A DNA stretch of 64,000 nucleotides from the NCBI RefSeq assembly GCF_013359685.1, contig NZ_JABFMV010000006.1, positions 1 to 64,000 of the forward strand, read 5' to 3'. The notes under the pieces were generated by a model. The model made no database searches. It saw only the letters and a program-made list of their open reading frames with translations, and was not told where the DNA came from. Source of the stretch: Leifsonia sp. C5G2. GTDB taxonomy: Bacteria > Actinomycetota > Actinomycetes > Actinomycetales > Microbacteriaceae. Positions 26,327 to 35,387 of this stretch are shown piece by piece; the first letter of the stretch is position 1, and the number at the start of each line of letters is the position of its first letter. The position numbers were made by a program, and so were the translations under genes.

Positions 26327-26350
26327 CGAATCATCCGGTATAGGATGAAT
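26327..26350. promoter_or_regulatory. putative GntR operator over divergent promoters
   Basis: TCATCC (26331-26336) and GGATGA (26343-26348) form a perfect dyad with a 6-base spacer. TATAGG (26339-26344) on the plus strand and TATACC on the minus strand (26342-26337) are -10-like hexamers lying in the dyad centre. A regulator bound here would block both the CoA-transferase operon and gntR. Confidence 0.5.
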
Positions 26351-26370
26351 CGTCGAGCGAAGGAGCGAGC

Positions 26371-27597
26371 ATGGCCGAAGGCGTCCCCGACCCGCGCGGG
26401 AGCGGCATCCTGAGCGGCCTCCGCGTCGCCGACTTCTCGCGCGTGCTCGCCGGCCCCTACGCGACGATGATGCTCGCCGACTTCGGCGCCGACGTGGTCA
26501 AGATCGAGAGTCCGGCGGGCGACGACACGCGCGCCTGGCGGCCGCCGGTCGACGATGCGGGCGAGTCCACCTACTTCGCCGCCGTCAACCGCAACAAGCG
26601 CTCCGTGGTCTGCGACCTGACCACGCCCGGCGGACGTGCCGCCGCCCAGCGCCTCGCCGCGACCGCCGACGTCGTGATCGAGAACTTCCGCCCCGGCGTC
26701 ATGGAGCGCTTCGGCCTGGACGAGGCGACCCTGCGCGCCGGCAACCCGCGACTCGTCTACTGCTCGATCACGGGCTTCGGCCGGGATGCGGGGGCCGCCA
26801 TGCCCGGCTACGACCTGCTCGTGCAGGCCGTCGGCGGGCTGATGAGCATCACCGGCGCACCCGACGGCGAACCGAGCAAAGTCGGCGTCGCCCTGGTGGA
26901 CGTGCTCACCGGGCTCAACGCCTTCTCCGGCATCCTGCTCGCCCTGCGCCGCCGCGACGCCACAGGAGAGGGCTCGCGGGTGGATGTCGACCTCCTCGGC
27001 TCGCTGCTCGCCGCCCTCACCAATCAGGCCTCCAGCACGCTGGCGACCGGGCGCGCCCCGGGCCGGCTCGGCAACGCGCACCCGAGCATCGCGCCGTACG
27101 AGCTGTTCGCCGCCGCGGACCGCGAGCTCGTCGTCGCCGTCGGCACCGACCGGCAGTTCTCCGCCTTCGCCGCCGCCCTCGGGCGGCCGGAGCTCGCCGG
27201 CGACCCCCGGTTCGCCACCAACGAGGGGCGGGTCCGTGATCGCACGGCGCTGCGCTCGGTGCTCGAGCCGCTGATCGCGGCACGTCCGGCCGCCGAGTGG
27301 GTGGAGGCGTTCTCGGCAGCGCGCGTGCCGGCCGGGCTCGTCAACGACGTCGCGGAGGCCTTCGCGTTCGCCGAGTCGCTCGGCCTCTCCCCCGTCGTCG
27401 AGACCGTCGACGCCGCGACAGGACGACGCTCCCGGCAGCCGGCGAACCCCATCCATCTCGACGCCGCCCCCGCTGCGCACCGCACGCCCGCGCCACTCTT
27501 GGGAGCGGACCAGGCTCGCTGGGCCGACGAAGGCGACCGGACCGCCGACAGCGACCTCGACCATCCCGCGACCCCGCACGAAAGGACCCGACCGTGA
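26371..27597 (+). CDS. CaiB/BaiF family CoA-transferase (glutarate CoA-transferase candidate)
   Basis: A 408-residue class-III CoA-transferase ('GLRVADFSRVLAGPYATMML', 'DVVKIESPAGDDTR', 'ENFRPGVMERFG'). The catalytic Asp of the family lies in 'GYDLLVQAVGGLMSITG'. AAGGAG precedes the ATG. It overlaps the next gene by 4 bases. The downstream glutaryl-CoA-dehydrogenase-like gene suggests a succinyl-CoA:glutarate CoA-transferase (SUGCT-like) activity, though the family also contains carnitine, formate and mesaconate enzymes. Confidence 0.82.
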   Translation: MAEGVPDPRGSGILSGLRVADFSRVLAGPYATMMLADFGADVVKIESPAGDDTRAWRPPVDDAGESTYFAAVNRNKRSVVCDLTTPGGRAAAQRLAATADVVIENFRPGVMERFGLDEATLRAGNPRLVYCSITGFGRDAGAAMPGYDLLVQAVGGLMSITGAPDGEPSKVGVALVDVLTGLNAFSGILLALRRRDATGEGSRVDVDLLGSLLAALTNQASSTLATGRAPGRLGNAHPSIAPYELFAAADRELVVAVGTDRQFSAFAAALGRPELAGDPRFATNEGRVRDRTALRSVLEPLIAARPAAEWVEAFSAARVPAGLVNDVAEAFAFAESLGLSPVVETVDAATGRRSRQPANPIHLDAAPAAHRTPAPLLGADQARWADEGDRTADSDLDHPATPHERTRP

Positions 27598-28754
27598 CCA
27601 CGACGCTCGACGAGGCGTTCAGCATCGACCACCTGCTCACCGACGAGGAGCGCGGCTGGCGCGACCGGGCCCGCGCCTTCGCGGCCGAGCGCATCCGGCC
27701 GGTGATCGAGCAGGACTTCGAGGACAAGCACTTCCGCCGCGAGCTGATCGCGGAGCTCGGCGCGCTCGGCGTGCTGGGCATGCACCTGAAGGACGAGGGC
27801 TGCGCCGGCGCCGGCGCCGTCAGCTACGGCCTGGTCTGCCACGAGCTGGAGGCGGCCGACAGCGGCTGGCGCACCTTCGTCTCCGTGCAGGGCTCGCTCG
27901 CCATGAGCGCCATCTCGAAGTTCGGCTCCGACGAGCAGAAAGCCGAGTGGCTGCCGCCCATGGCCCGCGGCGAGCGCGTCGGCTGCTTCGCGCTCACCGA
28001 GCCGGACGGCGGGAGCGACCCGGCCGCCATGCGCACCCGGGCCCGGCGCGACGGAGACGATTGGGTGATCACCGGGACCAAGCGCTGGATCGGCCTCGCG
28101 GCTCTCGCGGACGTCGCGGTGGTGTGGGCGGCGACCGACGACGGGGTGCGGGGTTTCGTGGTCCCGACGGGGACGCCCGGTTTCGCCGCGACGGCGATCG
28201 ACGGGAAGCTGTCGATGCGCGCGTCCGTGCAGTGCGACGTGGTGCTCGACGAGGTGCGCGTCCCGGGCTCTGCGATGCTGCCGGGCGCGCGCGGGCTCTC
28301 CGGCCCGTTCTCGTGCCTGAACGAGGCCAGGTACGGGATCGTGTGGGGTGCGATGGGTGCGGCGCGCGACTGCCTGGAGGTGTCGATCGACCGCGCGACC
28401 ACGCGGGAGGTGTTCGGACGCCCGATCGGGGCGACCCAGCTCATCCAGGAGAAGCTGGCGAACATGCTCGTCGAGTACGAGAAGGGGATGCTGCTCGCCC
28501 TGCACCTGGGGCGGCTGAAGGAGGCCGGACGGCTGACTCCGACCCAGATCAGCGTCGGCAAGCTGAACAGCGTGCGGGAGGCGCTGGCGATCGCGCGGGA
28601 GGCGCGCACCATCCTGGGCGGGGACGGCATCACGAACGCCTTCCCGGTGATGCGCCACATGGCCAACCTGGAGTCGGTGCGCACCTACGAGGGGACGGAC
28701 GAGATCCACACCCTGGTCCTCGGTCGCGCCCTGACCGGTCTGGCGGCGTTCTGA
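27594..28754 (+). CDS. acyl-CoA dehydrogenase, glutaryl-CoA dehydrogenase-like
   Basis: A 386-residue flavoprotein. The blocks 'LTEPDGGSDPAAM', 'ADSGWRTFVSVQGSLAM' and the C-terminal 'YEGTDEIHTLVLGRALTG' follow the glutaryl-CoA dehydrogenase subgroup, with Glu366 as the expected catalytic base. Those enzymes oxidise and decarboxylate glutaryl-CoA to crotonyl-CoA. The GTG at 27594 overlaps the CoA-transferase stop (GTGA), with AAAGGA upstream. It has the normal length and no missing motif. Confidence 0.85.
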   Translation: MTTTLDEAFSIDHLLTDEERGWRDRARAFAAERIRPVIEQDFEDKHFRRELIAELGALGVLGMHLKDEGCAGAGAVSYGLVCHELEAADSGWRTFVSVQGSLAMSAISKFGSDEQKAEWLPPMARGERVGCFALTEPDGGSDPAAMRTRARRDGDDWVITGTKRWIGLAALADVAVVWAATDDGVRGFVVPTGTPGFAATAIDGKLSMRASVQCDVVLDEVRVPGSAMLPGARGLSGPFSCLNEARYGIVWGAMGAARDCLEVSIDRATTREVFGRPIGATQLIQEKLANMLVEYEKGMLLALHLGRLKEAGRLTPTQISVGKLNSVREALAIAREARTILGGDGITNAFPVMRHMANLESVRTYEGTDEIHTLVLGRALTGLAAF

Positions 28755-30142
28755 TGGCCACGGTCGAGGAGGCCGTCGGCGCCGCCGCGCGCGCGTCGTC
28801 ATCCCCCACCACGCGGGAGGAGCGTGCCGGCTGGCTGGAGGCCCTCGCCTCCGCCCTCGAGGCCGACCGCGCGGAACTCGTCGCCCTCGCCCACGCGGAG
28901 ACGCATCTGTCGGAGGCGCGGCTCGACGGCGAGGTGACCCGCACCGCGGCGCAGCTGCGCTTCTTCGCGGGCGTCGTACGGGAGGGCTCCTACCTGGAGG
29001 CCGTGGTCGAGTCCCCCGATCCGTCGCTCGTGCCCCCGCGCCCCGACCTGCGCCGCATCCTGCGCCCGCTCGGCCCGGTCGCGGTGTACACGGCGTCGAA
29101 CTTCCCGTTCGCGTTCTCGGTGCTCGGCAACGACACCGCCTCGGCGCTCGCCGCCGGGTGCCCCGTGATCGTCAAGGCCCACCCCGGGCATCCCGAGCTG
29201 TCGCGCCGTACCGCCGCCCTCGCAGCCGGGGTGCTGCCGGAGGGCCGGCTCACCCTGGTCGAGGGGATGGAGGCCGGCGTCGAGCTGGTGCGCCACCCGC
29301 TGGTGCGGGCGGCCGGGTTCACCGGCTCCGTGCGCGGTGGGCGGGCGCTGTTCGACATCGCGGTGTCGCGTCCCGACCCGATCCCGTTCTATGGGGAGCT
29401 CGGCAGCATCAACCCGGTCGTGGTGACGCGGGCCGCGGCGGCCGACCGTGTCGCTGCGATCGGCGACGGGCTCGTCGGGTCGTTCACGCGGGACGCGGGC
29501 CAGTACTGCACCAAGCCGGGACTGGTGTTCGTCCCCAAGGGCGGCGGTGTGGAGGCTGCGGTGCGCGACGCGCTCGGCGCGGCTCCGGCGAGCCGGCAGC
29601 TGACCGACGGCATGGCCGGGGCGTTCGCGTCCGGGGTCGAGGCGTTCGCGGCTCACCCCGGGGTCGAGGTCGTCCGCGCGGAGGCCGCTGCGGGCGAGTC
29701 CGCCCCGACGGTGGTGTTCGTGCCGGCGGCGGTCTTCGTCTCCGACCCGCCGACGTTCCGGGAGGAGTGCTTCGGCCCGGTGACCGTCGTGGTGACGTAC
29801 GCCGACGACGAGCTCGGCCGTCTCCTGGACGCGCTGGAACCGTCACTCACCGCCACCATCCACCGGGGCCCTGGAGAGGATGTGACCGCCCTCGCCGCCG
29901 CACTCGCCCCGATCGCGGGCCGTCTGCTCTTCGACGGCTGGCCGACCGGCGTCGCGATCGGCTGGGCGCAGCACCACGGCGGAGGCTGGCCGTCGACGAC
30001 CGCCAGCATCCACACCTCGGTCGGCGCGACCGCGATCCGCCGCTGGCTCACCCCGATCGCCTACCAGGACGCTCCCCAGGAGGTCCTCCCGCCCGAACTC
30101 CGCGACGGCAACTCCCTGCGAATCCCCCGCCGCGACTCCTGA
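28754..30142 (+). CDS. aldehyde dehydrogenase (ketoglutarate/glutarate semialdehyde type)
   Basis: A 462-residue member of the NADP-dependent dioxovalerate (alpha-ketoglutarate semialdehyde) dehydrogenase group. Marks are 'ASNFPFAFSVLGNDTASALA', the general base in 'YGELGSINPVV' and the catalytic cysteine in 'AGQYCTKPG'. The ATG at 28754 overlaps the dehydrogenase stop (TGATG). Position in the operon suggests it makes glutarate from its semialdehyde, but sugar-acid pathways use the same family. Confidence 0.82.
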   Translation: MATVEEAVGAAARASSSPTTREERAGWLEALASALEADRAELVALAHAETHLSEARLDGEVTRTAAQLRFFAGVVREGSYLEAVVESPDPSLVPPRPDLRRILRPLGPVAVYTASNFPFAFSVLGNDTASALAAGCPVIVKAHPGHPELSRRTAALAAGVLPEGRLTLVEGMEAGVELVRHPLVRAAGFTGSVRGGRALFDIAVSRPDPIPFYGELGSINPVVVTRAAAADRVAAIGDGLVGSFTRDAGQYCTKPGLVFVPKGGGVEAAVRDALGAAPASRQLTDGMAGAFASGVEAFAAHPGVEVVRAEAAAGESAPTVVFVPAAVFVSDPPTFREECFGPVTVVVTYADDELGRLLDALEPSLTATIHRGPGEDVTALAAALAPIAGRLLFDGWPTGVAIGWAQHHGGGWPSTTASIHTSVGATAIRRWLTPIAYQDAPQEVLPPELRDGNSLRIPRRDS

Positions 30143-30160
30143 CCCGTTCCGCCCACGCTA

Positions 30161-30240
30161 CCGCCCACCATCGAGTCCGCAGAGAGTGCACGGTTCTGGG
30201 CCGAAAGTGTGCAGTCTTCGCGGACTCGATGGTGGGGCGG
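30161..30240. terminator. 20-bp inverted repeat between convergent genes (hairpin family C)
   Basis: Positions 30161-30180 pair with 30220-30240, with one extra base in the right arm. The 39-base interior carries GTGCACGG and GTGCAGTCTTCG, both also found in the palindrome at 36785-36849. It lies between the convergent aldehyde dehydrogenase and the permease. Confidence 0.6.
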
Positions 30241-30245
30241 AGGGG

Positions 30246-31769
30246 TCAGACGGGGGTGGTGTCGGCGGCGGGCGCGGCCCGGCGGGCGCGGAGCAGCTCC
30301 GCGACGCGGATGGCGTCGCCCTCGGGCGCGTCGGAGTGGCGGTCGGGACGGGCGAGGAAGAGGTACAGCAGCCCGGCGCCGGCGACGATGCCGAGCCCGA
30401 TCAGCACGATCCAGTCGTTGAACCAGTTCCCGGTGCTCGTCGGCCAGGCGAGCAGGATCATCGCGAAGACCCCGTACGCCAGCGCCACGATGTTGACGAC
30501 GAGCCCCGCCCGCCCGAGGCTGAACGGTCCGGCCGGACGCCAGCCCTTCAGCCGCTGCCGCAGCGACGCGAGCACGACCGACTGGAACGCGACGTAGATC
30601 CCGAGCACCGCGAACGCGGTCACCTGCGTGATCAGCCCGTCCGGTCCGATATAGACGATGAGCGTGATGATGACCGGGATGCTGCACGCCACGATCAGCG
30701 CGTTGACCGGCACCTTCGTGCGCGGCGACACCTTCGCCAGCCACCGGTGCGCCGGGATCATCCCGTCGCGGGCGAACGAGAACAGCAGCCGGCTGGCCGC
30801 GGCCTGAAGGCTCAGCACGCACGACAGGAACGCCGTGACGGCGACGACGAGGAAGATCTTCGCGCCGACCGTGCCGAGCGACGACTGCAGGATCTCCGGG
30901 ATCGGGTCGACGTCCTTGCCCGAGACGATCTTCTCCAGGTCCGGCGCCGCGAGCACGTAGCCGCCGAAGGCGAACAGCGCAGACACCCCGCCGACGAGGA
31001 TCGTCATCATCATGGCCTTCGGGATGCGCCGCGCCGGGTTCGCGACCTCCTCGGCCACATCCCCGCACGCCTCGAACCCGTAGAAGAGGAAGAGTCCCGC
31101 GAGCGCCGCGCCGAGGAACGCCGCCACGTACGACCCGTTCCCCTGCACTCCCATGCTGTCGAAGAACACCGAGAACGGGTGCTTGCGCTGGAAGAACAGC
31201 AGGTACAGCCCGACCGCGATCACGCCGATCAGCTCCGCGGCGAGGCCGATGCGGGCCACGGTCGCGAGGGTCTTCGTCCCGGTGAAGTTGAGCGCCAGGG
31301 CGACGACGAGCAGCACCACGGTGAGCAGGAGCGTCACCTCCTTCGTCGCCTCCAACCCGAACAGGCTCGCCAGGAACCCGCTGCCGTAGGAGGCGACGGC
31401 GGTGATGGTGACGATCATGGCCCAGATGTAGACCCACGCCGCCATCCACGCGTACCGCCTGCCCCACAGCCGCCGCGCCCACGGGTAGATGCCGCCGTGG
31501 ATGGGGTACTGCGACACCACCTCGCCGAACACCAGCGAGACCAGGAACTGCCCGGCGCCGACGATGACGATCCACCAGATCGACGGCGGTCCCCCGGTCG
31601 CCATGGCGACGGCGAACAGCGAGTAGACGCCGACCAGCGGCGACAGGTAGGTGAACCCCAGGGCGAAGTTCGCCCACAGGGTCATGGACCGGTTGAAGGA
31701 GTCCTCGTACCCCAGGACGGCGAGATGCTCGCTGTCCTCGAGGTGCGCGGACGAGGGTTCTGCAGACAT
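30246..31769 (-). CDS. APC-family amino acid/polyamine permease
   Basis: A 507-residue permease with about 12 membrane helices. The first helix reads 'FALGFTYLSPLVGVYSLFAV', and 'FYGFEACGDVAEEVANP' is typical of helix 6 and the loop behind it in the APC superfamily. The sequence groups with GABA/polyamine-type permeases. I chose the ATG at 31769 because GGAAGG lies 6 bases upstream. It is downstream of the aminoaldehyde dehydrogenase on the same strand with a 109-base gap that carries a regulator-like sequence. The substrate is inferred as a polyamine, aminobutyrate or glutarate-pathway amino acid. Confidence 0.83.
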   Translation of the reverse strand: MSAEPSSAHLEDSEHLAVLGYEDSFNRSMTLWANFALGFTYLSPLVGVYSLFAVAMATGGPPSIWWIVIVGAGQFLVSLVFGEVVSQYPIHGGIYPWARRLWGRRYAWMAAWVYIWAMIVTITAVASYGSGFLASLFGLEATKEVTLLLTVVLLVVALALNFTGTKTLATVARIGLAAELIGVIAVGLYLLFFQRKHPFSVFFDSMGVQGNGSYVAAFLGAALAGLFLFYGFEACGDVAEEVANPARRIPKAMMMTILVGGVSALFAFGGYVLAAPDLEKIVSGKDVDPIPEILQSSLGTVGAKIFLVVAVTAFLSCVLSLQAAASRLLFSFARDGMIPAHRWLAKVSPRTKVPVNALIVACSIPVIITLIVYIGPDGLITQVTAFAVLGIYVAFQSVVLASLRQRLKGWRPAGPFSLGRAGLVVNIVALAYGVFAMILLAWPTSTGNWFNDWIVLIGLGIVAGAGLLYLFLARPDRHSDAPEGDAIRVAELLRARRAAPAADTTPV

Positions 31770-31840
31770 CGACTGCCTTCCGCTCGGACTGCACACGACG
31801 GTGTGTGTGGAGGCAGCGTAGCGGAGAGCCGGGCCGGATA

Positions 31841-31861
31841 CCTATAGGACAGGATGATTCG
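31841..31861 (-). promoter_or_regulatory. operator-like sequence upstream of the permease
   Basis: On the minus strand CGAATCATCC (31861-31852) is followed closely by TATAGG (31846-31841). The same 10-mer and hexamer occur at 26327-26344 in front of the CoA-transferase operon. This suggests that the permease shares the GntR regulator. Only one half of the dyad is present here. Confidence 0.4.
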
Positions 31862-31878
31862 CCCGGCCCGGCGTGTCG

Positions 31879-33315
31879 TCACTCCCCGATGTACGACATC
31901 ACGTGCTTGATCCGGGTGTAGTCGTCGAACCCGTACTGCGACAGGTCCTTGCCGTAGCCGGAGTGCTTGAAGCCGCCGTGCGGCATCTCGGCGACGATCG
32001 GGATGTGGGTGTTGATCCACACGCAGCCGAAGTCGAGCCCCTTGGCGAAGCGCATGGCCCGGCCGTGGTCGCGCGTCCACACGGACGACGCCAGGCCGTA
32101 CTTCACGCCGTTCGCGTTCGCCAGCGCCTCCGCCTCGGTGGAGAACCGCTGCACGGTCTGCACCGGGCCGAAGATCTCGTTCTGCACCGCTTCGTCGTCC
32201 TGCCGGAGACCGGCGACGATGGTCGCCTCCCAGAAGTAGCCGCGGTCGCCCTGTCTGCGGCCTCCCGTCTCCACCGTCGCGTGATCGGGCAGCCGGTCGA
32301 CGAAGCCGGCGACCTGCGCCAGCTGGTTGGCGTTGTTGAGCGGCCCGTACAGGATGCCGTCCTCGCGCGGGCCGCCGGTGCGCGCGTTCTCGCGGGCGTA
32401 CTGCGCGAGCGCGGCGACGAACTCGTCGTGGATGCCGTCCTGCACGAGCAGGCGGGTGGCGGCCGTGCAGTCCTGGCCCGCGTTGAAGTACCCGGCCGCG
32501 ACGATGCCCGCCACGGCCTTCTCGACGTCGGCGTCGTCGAACACGATGACCGGGGCCTTCCCGCCGAGCTCCAGGTGCACGCGCTTGAGGTCGAACGAGG
32601 CGGCGCGCGCCACCTCCATGCCGGCCCGCACCGATCCCGTGATCGAGATGAGCTGCGGGATGGGGTCCGCCGTCATCGCGGCGCCGGTCGTCCGGTCGCC
32701 GAGCACGACGTTGAGCACCCCGGCGGGCAGGAACTCCGCCGCAACCTCGGCCAGGAGCAGGGTGGAGAGCGGGGTGGTGTCCGACGGCTTCAGCACGGTC
32801 GTGTTGCCGGCCGCGATCGCCGGGGCGAACTTCCACACCGCCATGTTCAGCGGGTAGTTCCACGGCGTCACCTGTCCGACGACGCCGATCGGCTCGCGGC
32901 GGATGAACGAGGTGTGGTCGGGCATGTACTCGCCCGCCGAGCGGCCCTCCAGGTTGCGGGCGGCGCCGGCGAAGAAGCGGATCTGGTCGACCGACAGCAG
33001 GATCTCGTCCTCCACGAGCGTCGCCCGCGGCTTCCCCGTGTCCTGCGATTCGAGGTCGGCGAACTCGTCGGCGCGCGCCTCCATCGCGTCGGCGATCCGG
33101 AACAGGGCGAGCTGCCGCTCGGCGGGCGTGGTCCGTCCCCAGGTCTCGAAGGCGCGCTCGGCGGCGCGGTAGGCGTCGGCGACGTCCTCCGCGGTCGAGA
33201 CGGGCGCCGTCGCGTACACGTCTTCGGTGGCCGGATCCACGAGCGGGATGCCGCCGTCGCCGCGCGGGGCGACGTGCTGACCGTCGACGAAGTTCTGAAG
33301 TTCCGCTGAGTTCAT
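31879..33315 (-). CDS. gamma-aminobutyraldehyde-type dehydrogenase
   Basis: A 478-residue aldehyde dehydrogenase of the betaine/aminoaldehyde group (PatD/PuuC-like). It shows 'PWNYPLNMAVWKFAPA', the general base in 'HLELGGKAP' and the catalytic cysteine in 'NAGQDCTAATR'. 'WINTHIPIVAEMPHGGFKHS' is typical of aminobutyraldehyde dehydrogenases. It should oxidise 4-aminobutanal from putrescine to GABA, the substrate of GabT. It is divergent from the Lrp gene. Confidence 0.87.
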   Translation of the reverse strand: MNSAELQNFVDGQHVAPRGDGGIPLVDPATEDVYATAPVSTAEDVADAYRAAERAFETWGRTTPAERQLALFRIADAMEARADEFADLESQDTGKPRATLVEDEILLSVDQIRFFAGAARNLEGRSAGEYMPDHTSFIRREPIGVVGQVTPWNYPLNMAVWKFAPAIAAGNTTVLKPSDTTPLSTLLLAEVAAEFLPAGVLNVVLGDRTTGAAMTADPIPQLISITGSVRAGMEVARAASFDLKRVHLELGGKAPVIVFDDADVEKAVAGIVAAGYFNAGQDCTAATRLLVQDGIHDEFVAALAQYARENARTGGPREDGILYGPLNNANQLAQVAGFVDRLPDHATVETGGRRQGDRGYFWEATIVAGLRQDDEAVQNEIFGPVQTVQRFSTEAEALANANGVKYGLASSVWTRDHGRAMRFAKGLDFGCVWINTHIPIVAEMPHGGFKHSGYGKDLSQYGFDDYTRIKHVMSYIGE

Positions 33316-33330
33316 GGCGGCAGCCTACTG

Positions 33331-33346
33331 ATTTCGTCATCGAAAT
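33331..33346. promoter_or_regulatory. dyad in the aldehyde dehydrogenase / lrp intergenic region
   Basis: ATTTCG-TCAT-CGAAAT is a perfect 6+6 dyad in the 88-base divergent gap. An AT-rich symmetrical site of this size is typical of Lrp/AsnC operators and probably binds the adjacent regulator. Confidence 0.5.
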
Positions 33347-33403
33347 GGGCAAAATCGTGCGGAATCGCTTGCGGGGTGCCTCATCCACTGACAGAATCGC
33401 TCC

Positions 33404-33886
33404 ATGAGTACCCCTCGGGCGACGAACGGCCAGAAGGCTGCAGTGATCGACGATGTCTCCAAGGCGATCATCGAGCAACTGCAGGTGGACGGACGCAAGT
33501 CCTACGCGGAGATCGGCAAGGCCGTCGGTCTCAGCGAGGCGGCTGTGCGCCAGCGCGTGCAGAAGCTGACCGAGTCGGGTGTGATGCAGATCGTGGCCGT
33601 GACCGACCCCATGCAGCTCGGCTTCTACCGGCAGGCGATGATCGGCGTGCGCTGCACGGGCGACACGCGTGCGGTGGCGGACAAGCTGGCGGCGATGCCC
33701 GCGGTGGACTACGTGGTGCTGACCGCGGGCACCTTCGACATCCTCGCCGAGGTGGTGTGCGAGAACGACCTCGACCTCATCACGATGCTCAACTCCGAGA
33801 TCCGGACGCTGGAGGGCGTGCTCTCCACCGAGACGTTCGTGTATCTGAAACTCCACAAACAGTTCTACAACTGGGGAACGCGATAA
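33404..33886 (+). CDS. Lrp/AsnC-family regulator
   Basis: A 160-residue regulator with an N-terminal helix-turn-helix ('AKAVGLSEAAVRQRVQKLTE' region, starting 'IGKAVG') and a C-terminal ligand-binding RAM domain. It lies 2 bases before the aminotransferase gene and divergent from the aldehyde dehydrogenase. In polyamine loci such regulators respond to amines or amino acids. The length is normal. Confidence 0.88.
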   Translation: MSTPRATNGQKAAVIDDVSKAIIEQLQVDGRKSYAEIGKAVGLSEAAVRQRVQKLTESGVMQIVAVTDPMQLGFYRQAMIGVRCTGDTRAVADKLAAMPAVDYVVLTAGTFDILAEVVCENDLDLITMLNSEIRTLEGVLSTETFVYLKLHKQFYNWGTR

Positions 33887-33888
33887 CC

Positions 33889-35304
33889 ATGACGACAACC
33901 GTTGAAACGTTCGGCGAGCCCATCACGCCCGATGAGGCAGGCCTGCAGGCCAAGGCGCGCGACCACCTCTGGATGCACTTCGCACGCCAGTCGGTGATGG
34001 AGGAGGGCCACGGCGTCCCCATCATCACGCGCGGCCAGGGCCACCACATCTGGGACGACCACGGCAAGCAGTACATCGACGGCCTCTCCGGACTGTTCGT
34101 CGTGAACGCCGGCCACGGCCGCAAGCGGCTCGCCGAGACCGCCGCGAAGCAGGCCGAGCAGCTCGCCTTCTTCCCGATCTGGTCCTACGCGCACCCGAAC
34201 GCGATCGAGCTCGCCGACCGGCTGGCCTCGTACGCGCCGGGCGACCTCAACCGCGTCTTCTTCTCCACCGGCGGCGGCGAGGCGGTCGAGACCGCCTTCA
34301 AGCTGGCCAAGTACTACTGGAAGTTGCAGGGCAAGCCGACCAAGCACAAGGTGCTCTCCCGCGCCGTCGCCTACCACGGCACCCCGCAGGGCGCGCTGGC
34401 GATCACCGGCATCCCGGCCATGAAGGAGATGTTCGAGCCGCTGACCCCCGGCGGGTTCCGCGTCCCGAACACCAACTTCTACCGTGCCGGCGAGATGGGC
34501 GCGCCGACGGACGACTTCGAGGCCTTCGGCGTCTGGGCGGCGAACCGCATCGAGGAGATGATCCAGTTCGAGGGTCCGGACACCGTCGCGGCGATCTTCC
34601 TCGAGCCGGTGCAGAACTCGGGCGGCTGCTTCCCGCCGCCTCCCGGCTACTTCCAGCGCGTGCGCGAGATCTGCGACAAGTACGACGTGCTCATGGTCAG
34701 CGACGAGGTCATCTGCGCCTTCGGACGCATCGGCCACATGTTCGCCTGCGACGAGTACGGCTACGTGCCCGACATGATCACCTGCGCGAAGGGCATGACG
34801 AGCGGCTACTCCCCCATCGGCGCGACGATCATCAGCGACCGGATCTACGAGCCCTTCAAGCACGGCAACACGTCGTTCTACCACGGCTACACGTTCGGCG
34901 GTCACCCGGTCTCGGCCGCGGTGGCGCTGGAGAACCTCGACATCTTCGAGGAGGAGAAGCTCAACGAGCGCGTCCGCGAGAACTCGCCGCTGTTCCGCGC
35001 CGAGCTGGAGAAGCTGCTCGACCTGCCGATCGTCGGCGACGTCCGCGGCGCCGGCTACTTCTTCGGCATCGAGCTGGTGAAGGACAAGAACACTAAGGAG
35101 ACCTTCGACGACGACGAGGCCGAGCGCCTGCTGCGCGGCTTCCTGTCGAAGGCCCTCTTCGACGCGGGCCTCTACTGCCGCGCCGACGACCGTGGCGACC
35201 CCGTCGTGCAGCTCGCGCCGCCGCTCACGATCGGCCCCGACGAGTTCGTCGAGATCCGGCAGATCCTGGAGTCGGTGCTGACCGAGGCCTCCAACCACCT
35301 GTAA
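33889..35304 (+). CDS. class-III aminotransferase, putrescine/omega-amine type
   Basis: A 471-residue PLP enzyme close to putrescine:pyruvate (SpuC-type) aminotransferases. Marks are 'GLSGLFVVNAGHGR', 'FFSTGGGEAVETAFKLAKYY', 'LMVSDEVICAFGRIG' and the Schiff-base lysine in 'MITCAKGMTSGYSPIG'. It would convert putrescine to 4-aminobutanal for the dehydrogenase encoded nearby. There is only a weak ribosome binding site; coupling to the lrp stop 2 bases upstream is likely. Confidence 0.86.
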   Translation: MTTTVETFGEPITPDEAGLQAKARDHLWMHFARQSVMEEGHGVPIITRGQGHHIWDDHGKQYIDGLSGLFVVNAGHGRKRLAETAAKQAEQLAFFPIWSYAHPNAIELADRLASYAPGDLNRVFFSTGGGEAVETAFKLAKYYWKLQGKPTKHKVLSRAVAYHGTPQGALAITGIPAMKEMFEPLTPGGFRVPNTNFYRAGEMGAPTDDFEAFGVWAANRIEEMIQFEGPDTVAAIFLEPVQNSGGCFPPPPGYFQRVREICDKYDVLMVSDEVICAFGRIGHMFACDEYGYVPDMITCAKGMTSGYSPIGATIISDRIYEPFKHGNTSFYHGYTFGGHPVSAAVALENLDIFEEEKLNERVRENSPLFRAELEKLLDLPIVGDVRGAGYFFGIELVKDKNTKETFDDDEAERLLRGFLSKALFDAGLYCRADDRGDPVVQLAPPLTIGPDEFVEIRQILESVLTEASNHL

Positions 35305-35315
35305 GCCCCCGATCC

Positions 35316-35368
35316 ATGGGACGCAACACGCCGCACGACCCGAACGAACGCGGCGTGTTGCGTCCCAT
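35316..35368. terminator. 19-bp perfect inverted repeat (hairpin family B)
   Basis: Positions 35316-35334 pair exactly with 35350-35368 across a 15-base loop. The left arm reads ATGGGACGCAACACGCCGC. A near-identical arm (GACACGCCG variant) occurs at 47412-47433. It lies between two same-strand genes, so it may terminate or attenuate transcription before the FAD gene. Confidence 0.55.
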
Positions 35369-35387
35369 TGTCCTGTAGAGGAGCACC

